From NCBI GenBank assembly GCA_046328995.1, contig JAXLVN010000001.1, positions 1,054,001 to 1,118,000 on the forward strand: DNA of 64,000 bases, read 5' to 3'. The DNA comes from JADJXV01 sp046328995 (lineage in GTDB: Bacteria > Bacteroidota > Ignavibacteria > Kapaibacteriales > UBA961). Of the stretch, positions 54,918-62,401 are shown in pieces. The notes beneath the pieces are model-generated. The model made no database searches. It saw nothing but the letters and a program-made list of their open reading frames with translations, and was not told the DNA's origin. A program made the translations under genes and the position numbers. Position 1 is the first letter of the stretch. The number at the start of each line of letters is the position of its first letter.

Positions 54918-56056
54918 AGAACAGTTATGGTGAAATGATTCACCGATACCTCGATGGAATTCTTCCTGACCATCTCGAGCATCAGCTCTTCGATGAGCTG
55001 GCGCGTAATCCGGACTTACGGAAATCGCTGAGCATGGAAATACAGCTTCAAAAAGCGGCCGGTGACGACAGTACGGCAATCATTCCTCCGGAGAATATCC
55101 GCTCAGGCGTCTTCGCGGCATTGGATATTCCGCTCTCAGCAGACGCTCCGGAAATAGTTGCCGCAGCGCAGCCACCCCTGCTGACCTTCACCTCTATCGC
55201 ACTCGTCTCCATGCTTTTCGGCGGGATGATGGTATGGCTGGGTTTCCAAGCCCGGGAAACCTTGCCGACGGCGCAGGAGACACACGTAGCTGCTTCGTAC
55301 TCCGCCGGCGATGCGTTTACGGGTGGCAGCAGAACAAATTCAACTCCACAAGCATCTACGAATCAAGCACTTCCTCCTCGTCCGCATTCATCATCGTATG
55401 GTCATAGTCTGCAATTAAGTACACCGGAATCTGACGATATGAGTACGCCAATCAAGCGCCCTGCTCCACAACCGGAATCTCCGGTATTCCCTGCTGCTCA
55501 GTACCGTCAAATTTTGCAGAGTGTACCTGCCGCGCACATCGCGCATCGTGACCTCTATGTCGCTTCAGAACTCCGGCTACCCGAATTTTTAACACCGTAC
55601 AATGAAATTCCAATGTCAATTGCTGTGCGAGGTTCACAAGATTATGCGGGTACAAGCGGAGTAGCACTTACGGCTCTTTATTCCCTCGATGATGATAATG
55701 CATTCGGCATTGAGGTGGGCAGAGCGCAGCTGACACGATACGAACAGCGTAAAACAGGGGGAATGGATAAGCAAGTCGGGATTTCCGAATCAGTAGCGAT
55801 GATAGGGCTGACACATCGTATTTCCTTACCAAGTATATCGTTTGGTGAATGCATGCCGTATCTGCAGTCATTTGCCGGTGCGACGACCACCGGCGCTCCC
55901 GTCGGACATGCCACGATTGGCGTACAGTGGACTCCCGATCGGAGAGTCACTCTCAGCGGCGGTATTGATGCCATGATATATGGATACCGAGCATCGGGGT
56001 CGTGGAAATCAGGCACCATGACAAGTCTGGTCTATGGCGTTTCGGTAGTGCTGTAA
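54914..56056 (+). CDS. Probable membrane anti-sigma factor with periplasmic barrel-like domain
   Basis: 380 aa, ATGA overlap with the sigma gene. The cytoplasmic N-terminus (RYLDGILPDHLEHQLFDELARNPDLRKSL) resembles anti-sigma N-terminal helices without a zinc site. One membrane segment (about 93-112, LTFTSIALVSMLFGGMMVWLGF) is followed by a Ser/Pro/Thr-rich linker and a C-terminal ~190-residue domain of beta-strands with Gly and aromatic residues (SGVALTALYSLDDDNAFGIE, ATIGVQWTPDRRVTLSGGI), which looks like a small outer-membrane-barrel-type or autotransporter-like domain. A barrel-like output on an anti-sigma factor is unusual. Function inferred from position and the N-terminus. Confidence 0.72.
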   Translation: MKNSYGEMIHRYLDGILPDHLEHQLFDELARNPDLRKSLSMEIQLQKAAGDDSTAIIPPENIRSGVFAALDIPLSADAPEIVAAAQPPLLTFTSIALVSMLFGGMMVWLGFQARETLPTAQETHVAASYSAGDAFTGGSRTNSTPQASTNQALPPRPHSSSYGHSLQLSTPESDDMSTPIKRPAPQPESPVFPAAQYRQILQSVPAAHIAHRDLYVASELRLPEFLTPYNEIPMSIAVRGSQDYAGTSGVALTALYSLDDDNAFGIEVGRAQLTRYEQRKTGGMDKQVGISESVAMIGLTHRISLPSISFGECMPYLQSFAGATTTGAPVGHATIGVQWTPDRRVTLSGGIDAMIYGYRASGSWKSGTMTSLVYGVSVVL

Positions 56057-56084
56057 GTGGTGATTATTCGATACGCCCACTAAT

Positions 56085-56125
56085 AAAAAGCCCTTTGTAA
56101 GTACTTTCTTACAAAGGGCTTTTTT
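56085..56125 (+). terminator. Terminator of the sigma/anti-sigma operon
   Basis: A perfect 17-bp stem (56085-56101 with 56108-56124) with core GCCCTTTGTAAG and a T-run. The same core sequence recurs at 57081-57122 and 58454-58488, so these terminators share ancestry or convergent use of one hairpin. Confidence 0.9.
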
Positions 56126-56168
56126 CATTTATTATGTATTGTACACTATGAGGAATCGCTCCAGAAGC

Positions 56169-56873
56169 TTAGCAACCACTGCCGCCGCCGGCGCCCGGAC
56201 CGACATTGAACTGGAATTCCTGCTTTACTTTCACGCCTTTTGCTGTTTCGGCTGGACGCCATTTGGGCATTTTGGTAATTACTTGTAGAAGGGTTTTATC
56301 AATTTTTGCATCATTTGAAGATTGAGCGACATGAGCATTGGCAATTTCACCGCGCTCGTTGACGGTAAACTTCACGACCACGGGCTTGAAATCCTTGGAA
56401 TTTTTGTCGCTGATTTTATTGATGGCATGTTCTTGTATATACGCTGACAACTGCTGATATCCACCTTGATACTCCGCTTCTTTTTCGGGAATGACCGTCG
56501 CTTCATAATGCAGAGTTGCCGATTGGGTATTCTCCGTAACGGCATTTTTCTCCGTATAGCCGATGGATATGGCGATTTCCGAACCTATATCAGCTGAACG
56601 GAGGATGGTTTTTTGTTCTGTACTGAGAACACTATTTTTTCCGGCAGCTTTCGTTATTGCGCCGTTTTTTTTGACAATGACTTCTACAAATGCATAGTTT
56701 TTAATCCATTCCGACGGGTACTGCGGAATAATATCGGCAACAGATTGAGCGTTTGCGAGGGTGTGAGTTTTCACCGACGTCGAATACGCAGCGTGAACGT
56801 CAAAATTCAGGTTCTGCGGTTGTGGCGAGGTCACCATAAACGACAGCAGCAGCGAGAGTAGATTGTTGAGCAT
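56169..56873 (-). CDS. TonB C-terminal domain protein
   Basis: 234 aa. A short hydrophobic N-terminus (LLSLLLSFMVTS) suggests a signal anchor. The last ~85 residues (FKPVVVKFTVNERGEIANAHVAQSS ... MPKWRPAETAKGVKVKQEFQFNV) are the TonB C-terminal fold, which normally contacts TonB-dependent outer-membrane receptors. A second, more degenerate copy of this fold may lie around 40-115 (WIKNYAFVEVIVKKNGAI). The chain ends in GPGAGGGSGC, an unusual Gly/Cys tail. No ExbB/ExbD nearby. Confidence 0.78.
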   Translation of the reverse strand: MLNNLLSLLLSFMVTSPQPQNLNFDVHAAYSTSVKTHTLANAQSVADIIPQYPSEWIKNYAFVEVIVKKNGAITKAAGKNSVLSTEQKTILRSADIGSEIAISIGYTEKNAVTENTQSATLHYEATVIPEKEAEYQGGYQQLSAYIQEHAINKISDKNSKDFKPVVVKFTVNERGEIANAHVAQSSNDAKIDKTLLQVITKMPKWRPAETAKGVKVKQEFQFNVGPGAGGGSGC

Positions 56874-57080
56874 AAAATGTAATGGATAATGGATAAATGT
56901 AGAATCGGCGAGACAAAATTACAAGGAATCATGCAAAGTCGGTAATCAGCAATCCGGTAATTAACGTTTTTTAGGATTCGTTAACGAAGGAAGAATAGTA
57001 GTGAAGATATTTTTAATGTTCCTATTCTCAGAAAGGATACATTTAGAACGCCGGTATCTTTAAGCTAAACTCCGAACGAA

Positions 57081-57122
57081 AAAAAACCCTTGGTAAGAAT
57101 AATATTTACAAAGGGCTTTTCT
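57081..57122 (-). terminator. Terminator of the HsdR_N gene
   Basis: On the minus strand GCCCTTTGTAAA and TTACCAAGGG pair, with two mismatched positions, followed by a run of eight T. It lies 32 bp after the stop codon of the nuclease-like gene and belongs to the repeated GCCCTTTGTAA terminator family. Confidence 0.75.
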
Positions 57123-57153
57123 ATATCAACAATTGACCACTACCGACAGTACA

Positions 57154-58242
57154 TTACGCCTCATATTGTTTTGCACTCATCACAATCTTATCTGCAAGCG
57201 GAAAAATATCGTCCAACGTTTGAATTGCAAACTTCTCAGGCGAATTCTTGCCATTATGAAATAATTCAATTTGTTTGTTTTTCGGATTATTAAAATAGAA
57301 CTTACAGATTGGTGTAGTGCTTTTATTATCGAGCAGCACCAAGCAGAGAGTTTGTTGGTCTTTTAAAACCGCTCGTTTACCGTCAAAACCGCCGCTATTC
57401 AATATTGCTTTGATAGAATAGTATGCCTCATATTCTTCGGCTGTGGTGACAAAGGTCTTTTTCTCTTGTTCGGTTGCAACTATTGGAGTCTCAACCGTTG
57501 CTGTTTCAATAGTGACCGATGATAACGCCATCGCTGTTTTTAAACGGTCGGTAATTTTTTCATTAATATATTCCGGTATTGCTCGGCGTAGAATCGCAGA
57601 GAACTGATCTATTACCCGTTGATTAACCATACCGGAATATGATTTTTTAGCAAAAAATCTCACAAAATCATCACTTGGTTTTGTAAATTCCTCGGCTAAG
57701 ATTGCCTTGACGCTTGTTGTATATTTGAGTTCAAGGGCTGCAGCAGCAATCACATTAATATCAAATAGTTGCTTGCTAAATCTTTTAATTTCAACAGCAT
57801 CACTTTCACTAACATCACTCATCGTACATTCGAAGAATGGCTTTGAATCCATTTTATTCGGTTCTTCCAACTCAGAAAAAAATCTATACGTATCACCATT
57901 GGTAAGAATACCGATTTTGGCAGACGTTGTATGATAATATCTGAAAAGCTGTGACGCATGGTCATTGTCAAGGTTTGCACCAATTTTTTTGCATTCAATC
58001 AGCATTATTGGTTTGCCGTCGCGGACGATTGCAAAATCTACCTTCTCGCCCTTTTTGGTGCCCATTTGCGAAATATCTGCGGTAAACTCCGGTACGACTT
58101 CCATAGGGTCAAAAATATCATACCCTAACGCATTGAGAAAAGGAAGTACGAGTGAATTTTTCGTTGCTTCTTCAGTTTGAATGTTTGGGCGCAAGCGTTC
58201 TATTTTTTGCCCGAGTCCGCGGAGAGTGTCAATTAAGTCCAT
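57154..58242 (-). CDS. Solitary HsdR N-terminal nuclease-domain protein
   Basis: 362 aa. The N-terminal ~150 residues fit the type I restriction HsdR_N domain: EEATKNSLVLPFLNALGYD, then the PD-(D/E)xK-like core KVDFAIVRDGKPIMLIECKK with Asp, Glu and Lys in place. The remaining part is unassigned and does not contain the DEAD/helicase motor of a true HsdR, and no hsdM or hsdS genes are near. Such stand-alone proteins are common and their role is unclear (defence or nucleic-acid repair). AT-rich composition suggests acquisition. It has its own promoter (58284-58313) and terminator. Confidence 0.85.
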   Translation of the reverse strand: MDLIDTLRGLGQKIERLRPNIQTEEATKNSLVLPFLNALGYDIFDPMEVVPEFTADISQMGTKKGEKVDFAIVRDGKPIMLIECKKIGANLDNDHASQLFRYYHTTSAKIGILTNGDTYRFFSELEEPNKMDSKPFFECTMSDVSESDAVEIKRFSKQLFDINVIAAAALELKYTTSVKAILAEEFTKPSDDFVRFFAKKSYSGMVNQRVIDQFSAILRRAIPEYINEKITDRLKTAMALSSVTIETATVETPIVATEQEKKTFVTTAEEYEAYYSIKAILNSGGFDGKRAVLKDQQTLCLVLLDNKSTTPICKFYFNNPKNKQIELFHNGKNSPEKFAIQTLDDIFPLADKIVMSAKQYEA

Positions 58243-58283
58243 AGTGTTCTACTTGAATTGTGAATAGTACTGTTAATAATTTT

Positions 58284-58313
58284 CAAATTTAATAACAACT
58301 TGCATATTACCAA
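58284..58313 (-). promoter_or_regulatory. Promoter of the HsdR_N gene
   Basis: On the minus strand a -33 TTG (plus 58311-58313), exactly 19 bp of spacer, and the -7 element TAAATTTG (58284-58291), a perfect TAnnTTTG. It lies 42 bp before the ATG. Confidence 0.6.
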
Positions 58314-58453
58314 TACATTTTCCGCAGCAACTTTAAATTCACTCCGGATTTTTTGAGGAATTCGACCATGGCAGCCAGTTAATTGACACTGTAGATTGAT
58401 GTAGTGTGCAAAAAGTGTGCACATCTTTGTTCGTTGGGCAAAGTCATAAAAAA

Positions 58454-58488
58454 AGCCCTTTGTAAATACAATATTTACAAAGGGCTTA
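58454..58488 (-). terminator. Terminator after rpsT and tRNA-Arg
   Basis: A perfect 16-bp stem (AAGCCCTTTGTAAATA, 58454-58469 with 58473-58488), 3-base loop, and a T-run on the minus strand. It lies 5 bp after the tRNA 3' end. Confidence 0.9.
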
Positions 58489-58493
58489 TAAGT

Positions 58494-58566
58494 ACACCCG
58501 AAGAGAGTCGAACTCCTAACCTTCTGATTCGTAGTCAGATGCTCTATCCAGTTGAGCTACGGGTGC
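58494..58566 (-). tRNA. tRNA-Arg, anticodon ACG
   Basis: 73 nt, minus strand. The acceptor GCACCCG pairs with CGGGTGT (last pair G-U), D-stem GCTC/GAGC, anticodon stem TCTGA/TCAGA around CTACGAA, so U33 and anticodon ACG (reads CGU and, after A34-to-I editing, CGC and CGA), T-arm with TTCGACT. CCA is not encoded. It lies 13 bp after the rpsT stop and before a terminator, so it is probably processed from an rpsT-tRNA transcript. Confidence 0.93.
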
Positions 58567-58579
58567 ATCGTTTAAATTC

Positions 58580-58849
58580 TTATGCTACTGCCGCAGCTTT
58601 GAGCTTGTTGACGGTGCGTGCGAGCGATGATTTGCGGTTCGATGCAGTGTTCTTGTGCATGATACCACGTGCTGCCACTTTATCCAAAATGCTCGTCGCT
58701 TTGATGAGTAATGCTTCGGCTTCAACGGCATTGGTCGCTGTGCGAACAGCTTTAACGGCTTCTTTTACTAACTTTTTGTTTGCGCGGTTATACGCATTTT
58801 TCTTAATTGACTGACGGTTACGCTTTTCGGCGGACTTATGATGTGCCAT
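58580..58849 (-). CDS. rpsT: 30S ribosomal protein S20
   Basis: 89 aa from the ATG at 58849; two more in-frame codons begin with TTG but the family starts MAHHKSAEKR. S20 binds 16S rRNA early in 30S assembly. The chain is Lys/Arg rich, helical, with the standard GIMHKNTASNRKSSLA region before the C-terminus. A well-formed promoter lies 44 bp upstream, and tRNA-Arg follows downstream. Confidence 0.97.
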   Translation of the reverse strand: MAHHKSAEKRNRQSIKKNAYNRANKKLVKEAVKAVRTATNAVEAEALLIKATSILDKVAARGIMHKNTASNRKSSLARTVNKLKAAAVA

Positions 58850-58892
58850 TGACAACCTTCTACATTTTCTTTGAGAGAAATAATTTAGACCG

Positions 58893-58924
58893 CGAAATTA
58901 CAGCTTTCTACGTTCTTGACAAAA
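58893..58924 (-). promoter_or_regulatory. rpsT promoter
   Basis: On the minus strand TTTTG (plus 58920-58924), exactly 19 bp spacer, then TAATTTCG (plus 58893-58900): the Bacteroidota -33/-7 architecture with the TTCG variant often seen at ribosomal genes. Confidence 0.7.
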
Positions 58925-58989
58925 TTTTTTCCTTCATTTGGGTAAATTTAGTTGAATTTTTTGCCAAAATTTATTCTTTCCTGACGTTT

Positions 58990-59042
58990 GGACGGCAATG
59001 GGTGACCGCAGATGACGGCTTGGAATATGCACAACCGAACCC
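58990..59042. repeat. Dispersed ~53-bp intergenic repeat, copy 2
   Basis: Counterpart of 16679-16731; both read GGACGGCAAyGGGTGACCGCAG, then diverge partly and meet again at AACCGAAC. It lies between the rpsT promoter and the stop codon of the ABC transporter gene. Confidence 0.5.
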
Positions 59043-59047
59043 AAAAT

Positions 59048-60544
59048 TCACCGCCTTCCATAGGCCATTTTCTTTTCTAAATGCCGTGCAAAGAGCGATG
59101 CAGGATAACTCATCATGAAATAAATCGTCGCTGTCAAAGCTCCCAACCCTATATAGTCATAACTACTTGCAGCGAGATACCCATACACTTTCGTGAGCTC
59201 GACCATTGTAATCACCGACACAAGCGACGAATCCTTGAAGAGTGCGATAAAATCATTGCTCACCGGCGGCAGAACGATTTTGATCGCCTGCGGGATAATA
59301 ATTTTGCGGAGAGCCATGATTTTGGTCATACCGAGCGCGAGGGCGGCTTCCATCTGACCATGAGGTATGGATTGAATGCCTGCGCGGTAGTTTTCTGCCT
59401 CATACGCCGAGTAATTGAGCGCGAGACCTGCTACGGCTGCCGTGAATGCATCAAGCTTGATGCCGATATTCGGAAGACCGTAATAGATGAGATAGAGCTG
59501 TATCAGCAGCGGCGTGCCACGGATAATCTCCACATACGCGCCAGCCAAAAACCGTATCGGTGCCGGCGAATAGAGCCGGAGAATGGCAATAAAAAGTCCC
59601 AAGCTCACCGCGAGAATCATCGCAACGACCGATAGCTGCACCGTCACCCACGCGCCGTCGAAGAGTGCGGGCAGGTATTTGCCGAGCTGCTCCCAGGTGG
59701 ATTTTTTGGCCGAACCAAACACGCTGTTTTCGCGGTAGGCTGTGATCCGAGACTGCGCCCGCGTATAGATATTCCATTTTTTTGCGATACGTTCCGCCGT
59801 ACCATTGGCTACCATCATCTCTATGATAGAATTGAGCTTATCGCGGAGTTCGGTGTCTTCTTTGCGAACGCCGATACCATAGAACCCTTCGCCACTCGGT
59901 TCGCCGACGAACTTGAGTTTGGGATTCGGGCGGGCGTAGAATATTGCCATTGGCAGGTCGAGCACGACGGCATCGAGTCGCTTATCGGCGAGGTCACGGT
60001 AGGGTTCGACCACTCCGGGATAGATTTTTATATCCACTTTCCCGATCTCTTCGAGCATGTTCAGCCCCACCGACGCCGAAAGCGCGCCGACAGTTTTGCC
60101 TCGAAGGTCGAGAAAAGTGCCGATGCGTTCTTCTTCGGAGCGAACGACGATTTGTTGGGAATAGACATAGTATGGCTTGGTGAAGTTGATGACTTCCATC
60201 CGTGCGTCGGTGATTTCGAGACCGTTGAGGATAATATCGAAGTCTTTGCGATTAAGAGCCGGCACGAGCGCGTCCCAACTGTTTTGTTTCATCACGGCTT
60301 TAAGTCCAAGATACTTGCCGATTTCATTCGCAATATCTACTTCATAGCCAATGAGTTGATTGGGATTGTCGGGATTGACGAATACATACGGCGCGCCTCC
60401 CTCAGCGTCGGCCCCCCAGGTGAAATACCCGCGCTGCTTCATGCTCTCAAGAGTCGAAATATCCTTGGTCTGAGCGTGCAGTGGCGCAATCCGGCCTACG
60501 CACAGCAAGAGAATAACGAATGAAAACCGCAGTAGAAATTTCAT
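59048..60544 (-). CDS. Fused amino-acid ABC transporter substrate-binding/permease protein
   Basis: 498 aa from the ATG at 60544, which opens a signal peptide (LLRFSFVILLLCVGRIAPLHAQ); the longer frame adds 21 residues without family character. Residues ~30-275 are a periplasmic amino-acid-binding (SBP type 3) domain (GYEVDIANEIGKYL, VALRKED-like ending). Residues ~295-498 are a GlnP/HisMQ permease with the EAA loop AALALGMTKIMALRKIIIPQ that contacts the ATPase. The fusion is like GlnPH-type transporters. No ATPase gene is adjacent, so one is supplied from elsewhere. The amino acid is not predictable. Confidence 0.93.
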   Translation of the reverse strand: MKFLLRFSFVILLLCVGRIAPLHAQTKDISTLESMKQRGYFTWGADAEGGAPYVFVNPDNPNQLIGYEVDIANEIGKYLGLKAVMKQNSWDALVPALNRKDFDIILNGLEITDARMEVINFTKPYYVYSQQIVVRSEEERIGTFLDLRGKTVGALSASVGLNMLEEIGKVDIKIYPGVVEPYRDLADKRLDAVVLDLPMAIFYARPNPKLKFVGEPSGEGFYGIGVRKEDTELRDKLNSIIEMMVANGTAERIAKKWNIYTRAQSRITAYRENSVFGSAKKSTWEQLGKYLPALFDGAWVTVQLSVVAMILAVSLGLFIAILRLYSPAPIRFLAGAYVEIIRGTPLLIQLYLIYYGLPNIGIKLDAFTAAVAGLALNYSAYEAENYRAGIQSIPHGQMEAALALGMTKIMALRKIIIPQAIKIVLPPVSNDFIALFKDSSLVSVITMVELTKVYGYLAASSYDYIGLGALTATIYFMMSYPASLFARHLEKKMAYGRR

Positions 60545-60610
60545 AACGGGACTTTCAAAGAAGAGAGTTTCGGCTTGTATGGTCGGCAGTGCTACCTCGG
60601 GCTGCACATT

Positions 60611-61369
60611 TTAGTAATAATACTCATCCGGAGCATAAGCAATATACTTCGAATATTTTCGAAGCACTTGCAGGAGCGCCTGATAATCTTTCGGATACGG
60701 CGCTTCGATTGTAATGGACTCACCCGTCGCCGGATGCTTGAAGGTAATCGAAAACGCGTGCAGCGGAGTACGCGTGAGAATTGGACGTTCTTCCTCGTCC
60801 TTCGATACTTTAAAACGGCGCTTAATTGTCGAGAGCTTGAATTCCGTCAACGTGCCATAATCGGAATCGACGAGTAATGGATGTCCAATCGCCGCAAGAT
60901 GCACACGAATCTGGTGCTGACGTCCGGTCACCGGCAGGCATTCGAGAAGCGTCGCGATTTTAAATCGTTCCTTCACATTGATTTTCGTAAACGACTCCTT
61001 CCCCCGCGCTGACGGTTTCATGAGTCCCTTGCGGTTCGTATCCTCGGAAAGCGGAATATCGATATCCATCGTGTCTTTCTCCACCACGCCGCTCACGATT
61101 GCATGATAACACTTCTCCACTTCCCTATTTTGGAAATTAATACTCATCACCTTATGCGCCTCGGCATTCTTGGCAAAGACGATCACACCGGTCGTGGCTT
61201 TGTCAAGGCGATGAACGACAAAAATTTCGCCGAACATATCAATGAGCTGTCCACGCAAATTGGGAATATCCTGACGGAATCGGTCGGGCAACGTCAGCAG
61301 TCCGGCGGGCTTATTGACGGCTACAATGTGGTCGTCCTGATAGAGTATCGAGAGAGGAGATTTGGGCAT
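60611..61369 (-). CDS. RluA-family pseudouridine synthase
   Basis: 252 aa. The catalytic signature HRLDKATTGVIVFAK (active-site Asp in RLDKxTTG) and the downstream TGRQHQIRVHLAAIGHP identify RluA/RluD-type enzymes, which convert uridine to pseudouridine in rRNA or tRNA. An S4 domain is missing, as in RluA and TruC types. The C-terminus has an extra ~60 residues (YSKYIAYAPDEYYY tail). The target base is unknown. It lies 66 bp upstream of the ABC transporter gene and may share its transcript. Confidence 0.93.
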   Translation of the reverse strand: MPKSPLSILYQDDHIVAVNKPAGLLTLPDRFRQDIPNLRGQLIDMFGEIFVVHRLDKATTGVIVFAKNAEAHKVMSINFQNREVEKCYHAIVSGVVEKDTMDIDIPLSEDTNRKGLMKPSARGKESFTKINVKERFKIATLLECLPVTGRQHQIRVHLAAIGHPLLVDSDYGTLTEFKLSTIKRRFKVSKDEEERPILTRTPLHAFSITFKHPATGESITIEAPYPKDYQALLQVLRKYSKYIAYAPDEYYY

Positions 61370-61609
61370 AATTTGATGATTTCTTTAGAATTATATTCGT
61401 TTTGTTATTCGTTATCTGTATTTCTCAGAAACCCTATAGGGCGTTTGTGCGAAGAGGATATCGAAGCACAATACTGTCAATTCATCTCAAAGTTTGATAC
61501 GAAGCAGGATGTTCAATTAACCACTAATCCACTTCCATTATTAACTGCCTATAAAGGTTCGCACTTCTGTTCCTGAGACATTATTTTGTCTTATTATCAA
61601 TTACTTTTT

Positions 61610-62170
61610 TTAGTCGAGTATGTCTCTAACTAAAACTTTTGTGCTGTCTAAATTTGTCCAAATTGTTTGAATATTCCTGCTGTCGTCTGTTGAGTATTCA
61701 TAAACCATAATTGTGTCGCCTAACGTTGTTGGATTAAACCATGGTAATGTTTCATAATATTCGTTCCACTTTGCAGTCGGAAGTTTGCTTGCCGTGAATT
61801 TGTGCATTGATAAAACCCGCTTTACTTCAGTTGGGCAAGATTCAAAGTGCAACCAAATAGCATAGTCAATTTTGGGAACAACTTGGTCTTGGTAGTGCAA
61901 AATCTTAATGCAGTCAGTTTGTCGTTGCCCAAACAGTGCGTCATAAATTTCATCACCGTTTCTTGGTCTTAAAGTTTCTGTTACTTTATGATATGTCTTG
62001 TTTACAAACCTGAAAGCCGTCCAGCTTGCCAAGCCGATAAACGCGATAAACATGAACAAAGCTAGCAATTTAAGTCGCTTATTCTTTTTAGACAAACCCC
62101 AAATAAGTATCACGAGAAAAAGCAAAAATGCAAGTCCTGATACTATTGTCAATATTGTTAATTCTCGCAT
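61610..62170 (-). CDS. Hypothetical membrane-anchored protein
   Basis: 186 aa with two N-terminal hydrophobic segments (about 5-25 and 35-54), followed by a soluble part of ~125 residues on one side of the membrane, including CIKILHYQDQVVPKIDYAIWLHFESC with two Cys and a KWNEYYETLPWF segment. No family recognised. AT-rich compared with flanking genes, so possibly acquired together with the ORF6N remnant next to it. The 240-bp gap on its right holds nothing I can identify. Confidence 0.6.
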   Translation of the reverse strand: MRELTILTIVSGLAFLLFLVILIWGLSKKNKRLKLLALFMFIAFIGLASWTAFRFVNKTYHKVTETLRPRNGDEIYDALFGQRQTDCIKILHYQDQVVPKIDYAIWLHFESCPTEVKRVLSMHKFTASKLPTAKWNEYYETLPWFNPTTLGDTIMVYEYSTDDSRNIQTIWTNLDSTKVLVRDILD

Positions 62171-62204
62171 CTTTGATTTCGTTCAGTTGACTGTCGGTGT
62201 GATG

Positions 62205-62393
62205 TTACCTGACCTCCAAGTTCCGCTTAATCGCAAGATTCACCTCAATTGCCTTTTCACTTTTTAAGACCGATGACATCATAGCCACTCCTTGTTCAGT
62301 AAAAGCGAATGGTAAGGCACGGGAATAATTACGGTTACGGAGGTTATCACATGTTGTGATAACCCCAACCCATTCTAATATTGTAAAGTAGTC
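62205..62393 (-). pseudogene. ORF6N-domain protein remnant
   Basis: On the minus strand the frame 62393-62205, closed upstream by TAG and downstream by TAA, reads LRNRNYSRALPFAFTEQG, then VAMMSSVLKSEKAIEVNLAI. The FTEQGVAM.SSVL.S..AIEVN pattern is the core of the phage-associated ORF6N DNA-binding domain. The N-terminal third and the part beyond AIKR are missing or out of frame, so this is a decayed fragment of a gene usually found in phage-like or mobile elements. Confidence 0.72.
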
Positions 62394-62401
62394 CTACTAC
62401 T

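Noticed and set aside
57154..58242. Complete type I restriction system
   Set aside because: No helicase domain in this protein, and no hsdM or hsdS gene nearby.
61103..61576. Plus-strand ORF of 157 codons over the pseudouridine synthase
   Set aside because: It lies mostly antisense to the clearly coding synthase gene and has no recognisable protein features.
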